Assembly (NCBI RefSeq): GCF_006385135.1
Contig: NZ_CP041025.1
Span: forward strand, 2,697,501 to 2,761,500
Source of the DNA: Paremcibacter congregatus
Lineage (GTDB): Bacteria; Pseudomonadota; Alphaproteobacteria; Sphingomonadales; Emcibacteraceae
Length of the DNA stretch: 64,000 nucleotides
Direction: 5' to 3'
Shown piece after piece: positions 62,563-64,000 of this stretch. Position 1 is the stretch's first letter. Each line of letters starts with the position of its first letter. The notes beneath the pieces were generated by a model, which saw nothing but the letters and a program-made list of their open reading frames with translations, was not told the DNA's origin and did no database searches. The translations under genes were made by a program, and so were the position numbers.

Positions 62563-62675
62563 CAACTTATAGCATAACCGTGTCGGAATCGTTGTTATGG
62601 TAAGGTATTGAAAGATACCGCAAAGTTTCTGCCCCTAGCTGGTTTACCTTCTAGGGGCATCTTTGATTCTTATAC
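62563..62675 (+). ncRNA. tracrRNA
   Basis: The anti-repeat at 62569-62589 is complementary to the repeat's ATTCCGACACGGTTATGCTA and one base more, 21 pairs in a row. After a 4-nt internal bulge, GTTATGGT at 62594-62601 pairs with the repeat's first bases GCCATAGC (two wobble pairs). This is the upper-stem/bulge/lower-stem shape of II-C guides. A nexus-like hairpin follows (GGTAT, loop TGAAAG, ATACC; 62604-62619), then the terminator hairpin TGCCCCTAG/CTAGGGGCA (62630-62659) and a T-rich end. It is divergent from cas9, 58 bp from its ATG. About 110 nt long. Confidence 0.9.
62630..62671 (+). terminator. Rho-independent terminator of the tracrRNA
   Basis: TGCCCCTAG (62630-62638) and CTAGGGGCA (62651-62659) form a perfect 9-bp stem with a 12-base loop, followed by TCTTTGATTCTT. 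In II-C guides this hairpin also forms the last stem-loop of the tracrRNA held by Cas9. Confidence 0.8.
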
Positions 62676-63591
62676 AAATATTCTTGATTAGACTAAGTGA
62701 TCCAGTTCCGTTTATGTGAACGAAGTTACAATTATATTTTGGATGTAGGTTTCAGCTATTCAGAATTCATCTTGGGTCAAAACCAGCAATATAGACGTTA
62801 CCTTCAAATTAATTCAAATATCAATTTTTTGCGCGTACACTCCGCACATAGGGGACTGGCCTCTGAGCGGGAGTTGAGGCGCCTCTATATATTGGATTCT
62901 GTCAGCGTAAATGTGCATAGAAAATCTTGAATTATCACCAATTCTAGGCTTGCAATCTGAGCAATTTTCCACCTAAACATATCACTTTTTTCAATCCTCT
63001 AACTCATTGAAACATATGGTATAAAAAATATACGACACCTGTTTTATTATGAACATTCAAAGATTTATCAAAACCATAGTGCTCTGGTGTGAAAAATTGA
63101 GTGTCGGTAAAAAGGATGTGCAGGCAATAACTTAAGCGCCCCGTGCCTAAGTTCCTTTTATCTTGCCCTAAGCCAACAGCACTAAATCTCTCCATTTTTT
63201 CTCGTTCAATTTTGCTGGAAGCGGCCCCGGAAAATCACCCCCTGCGCCAAACTGAAAATTCTGGCAAGATGACCATTAGAAAGAGGTTCTGGATGATCAG
63301 GAATTGCTCGACAAGACAACCCAGAAAATGGTGCCAGAATAGAGATTGGGAGGAGTGAGTTTGAGCGCAAGATAAAAGGTGTAGCACCAATGGCCCCTAA
63401 CTCCCCGTCTGCACATCTATTTACTGGCACCAATTCTTTAGCCCTAACACCAAGGAACCCGTCTAAGCCTTATCCCCCATGGTCTGGGATCAGTGCCAGT
63501 TGGATCAAAGTTCCTTTTCATGCCACATATTCAGCGCGCCGGTGCAGCTCATCCAGCCCTGCATCAGATTTTGACCCGCCCCGGACCAAGC

Positions 63592-63633
63592 CCCTGACAC
63601 ACGCCAGCTATGGGGGAAGCGCGTGTATCAGGG
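63592..63633. repeat. Imperfect hairpin in the gene-free right end
   Basis: CCCTGACACACGC (63592-63604) and GCGTGTATCAGGG (63621-63633) pair at 12 of 13 positions around a 16-base loop. No T-run follows. From 62676 to 64000 I see no supportable gene: all open frames are short, without a family motif or good ribosome site. The region may be the remains of decayed mobile DNA or of an intergenic spacer. Confidence 0.35.
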
Positions 63634-64000
63634 ACCAAGGAATAATCCTAACACAATAGAAATCCGCATCATCAAACAGGAAAACCCATCCCACAAAGCG
63701 AGCCACTTTATGCCACCTTTGAATGACGGAAAGGTGATTACAAAAGCCGGAATTTTCGATGACAAAAAACACCGCCCAGGCTATTGAAAATATTGACTTT
63801 TCCAGAACATGGTGCTCAACCTGTCATCAAAAAAACAGGGCCTGTAATCGCGTTGTAGATCAATTTTACAAAGCCTGTTCAATGACTTAAAGATCTTATG
63901 GCACCAAAGGTGTCAGCACGGGAGGTGCATAGTGTGTATGTATGATTACACTTTTTATTGAAGGCTCTATATCTTGAATTTTCTCGGTTCCTCTAGAAGT

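Noticed and set aside
62697-63659. Several 60-90 codon frames to the right of the tracrRNA
   Set aside because: No motif, no ribosome site, and overlapping frames on both strands; not supportable as genes.

Overview
The window looks like chromosomal DNA of a Gram-negative, probably marine or aquatic, alphaproteobacterium. This is an inference: the TonB-dependent receptors with long N-termini, the FAD halogenase beside a maltodextrin receptor, the MalY-type sugar permease and the NirBD/NasA/NarK cluster with a PP2C-kinase fusion are typical of Caulobacter/Sphingomonas/Kordiimonas-like genomes. No rRNA or ribosomal protein gene is present to fix the taxonomy.

Layout. (1) 1-1.2 kb: the 3' end of an Rhs-type polymorphic toxin gene followed by a 61-bp mini-element with IS6-like ends. 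(2) 1.3-10.3 kb: nitrate assimilation. A PP2C/Ser-Thr kinase fusion and a NarK transporter diverge from nirB-nirD-nasA, which has a good sigma-54 promoter. (3) 10.5-27.1 kb: alpha-glucan (starch/maltodextrin) utilisation. It holds a LacI regulator, GH15 glucoamylase, MalY-like permease, secreted GH13, acyltransferase, GH97, FAD halogenase, TonB receptor and cytoplasmic GH13. At least six ATACGTAT-core palindromes lie in the promoter regions. (4) 27.2-28.2 kb: scar zone with an IS110/IS1111 transposase remnant, an IS6-like end and a 3' tRNA-Met fragment resembling an integration site. (5) 28.4-35.7 kb: a haem/metallo-tetrapyrrole uptake locus of the HmuRSUV type (periplasmic CobN-like protein, DUF2149, ExbB/MotA-like, divergent TonB receptor). 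(6) 35.7-36.6 kb: a frameshifted IS6-family element. (7) 36.7-55.6 kb: a lower-GC mannoside/gluco-mannoside utilisation locus: phosphomannomutase, AGE-family epimerase, ROK kinase, TonB receptor, DUF1861, GH130, GH13, a MalEFG-type ABC importer, a secreted unknown protein, a LacI regulator, a MalK-type ATPase and pgi. GTTTAACGTTAAAC operators sit at all three promoter regions. (8) 55.9-62.7 kb: a complete type II-C CRISPR-Cas system: a 34-repeat array, cas2, cas1, a compact 1044-aa Cas9 and a divergent tracrRNA gene. (9) 62.7-64 kb: no convincing gene.

How the parts work together. The alpha-glucan locus gives outer-membrane uptake, periplasmic hydrolysis (GH15, GH97, GH13), inner-membrane transport and cytoplasmic hydrolysis. 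The mannoside locus gives receptor plus ABC import, cytoplasmic phosphorolysis (GH130), and mannose/fructose/hexose-phosphate interconversion through the AGE isomerase, ROK kinase, PMM/PGM and Pgi. In the CRISPR locus the tracrRNA anti-repeat matches the repeat read on the + strand. This fixes the array transcription direction (left to right, converging on cas2) and suggests that each repeat carries its own extended -10 promoter, as known in Neisseria type II-C systems. A 16-bp tRNA-Met sequence and paired GTGCTAG repeats occur at both 28.05-28.14 kb and 55.72-55.75 kb, so the haem and mannoside loci may lie on a former integrative segment.
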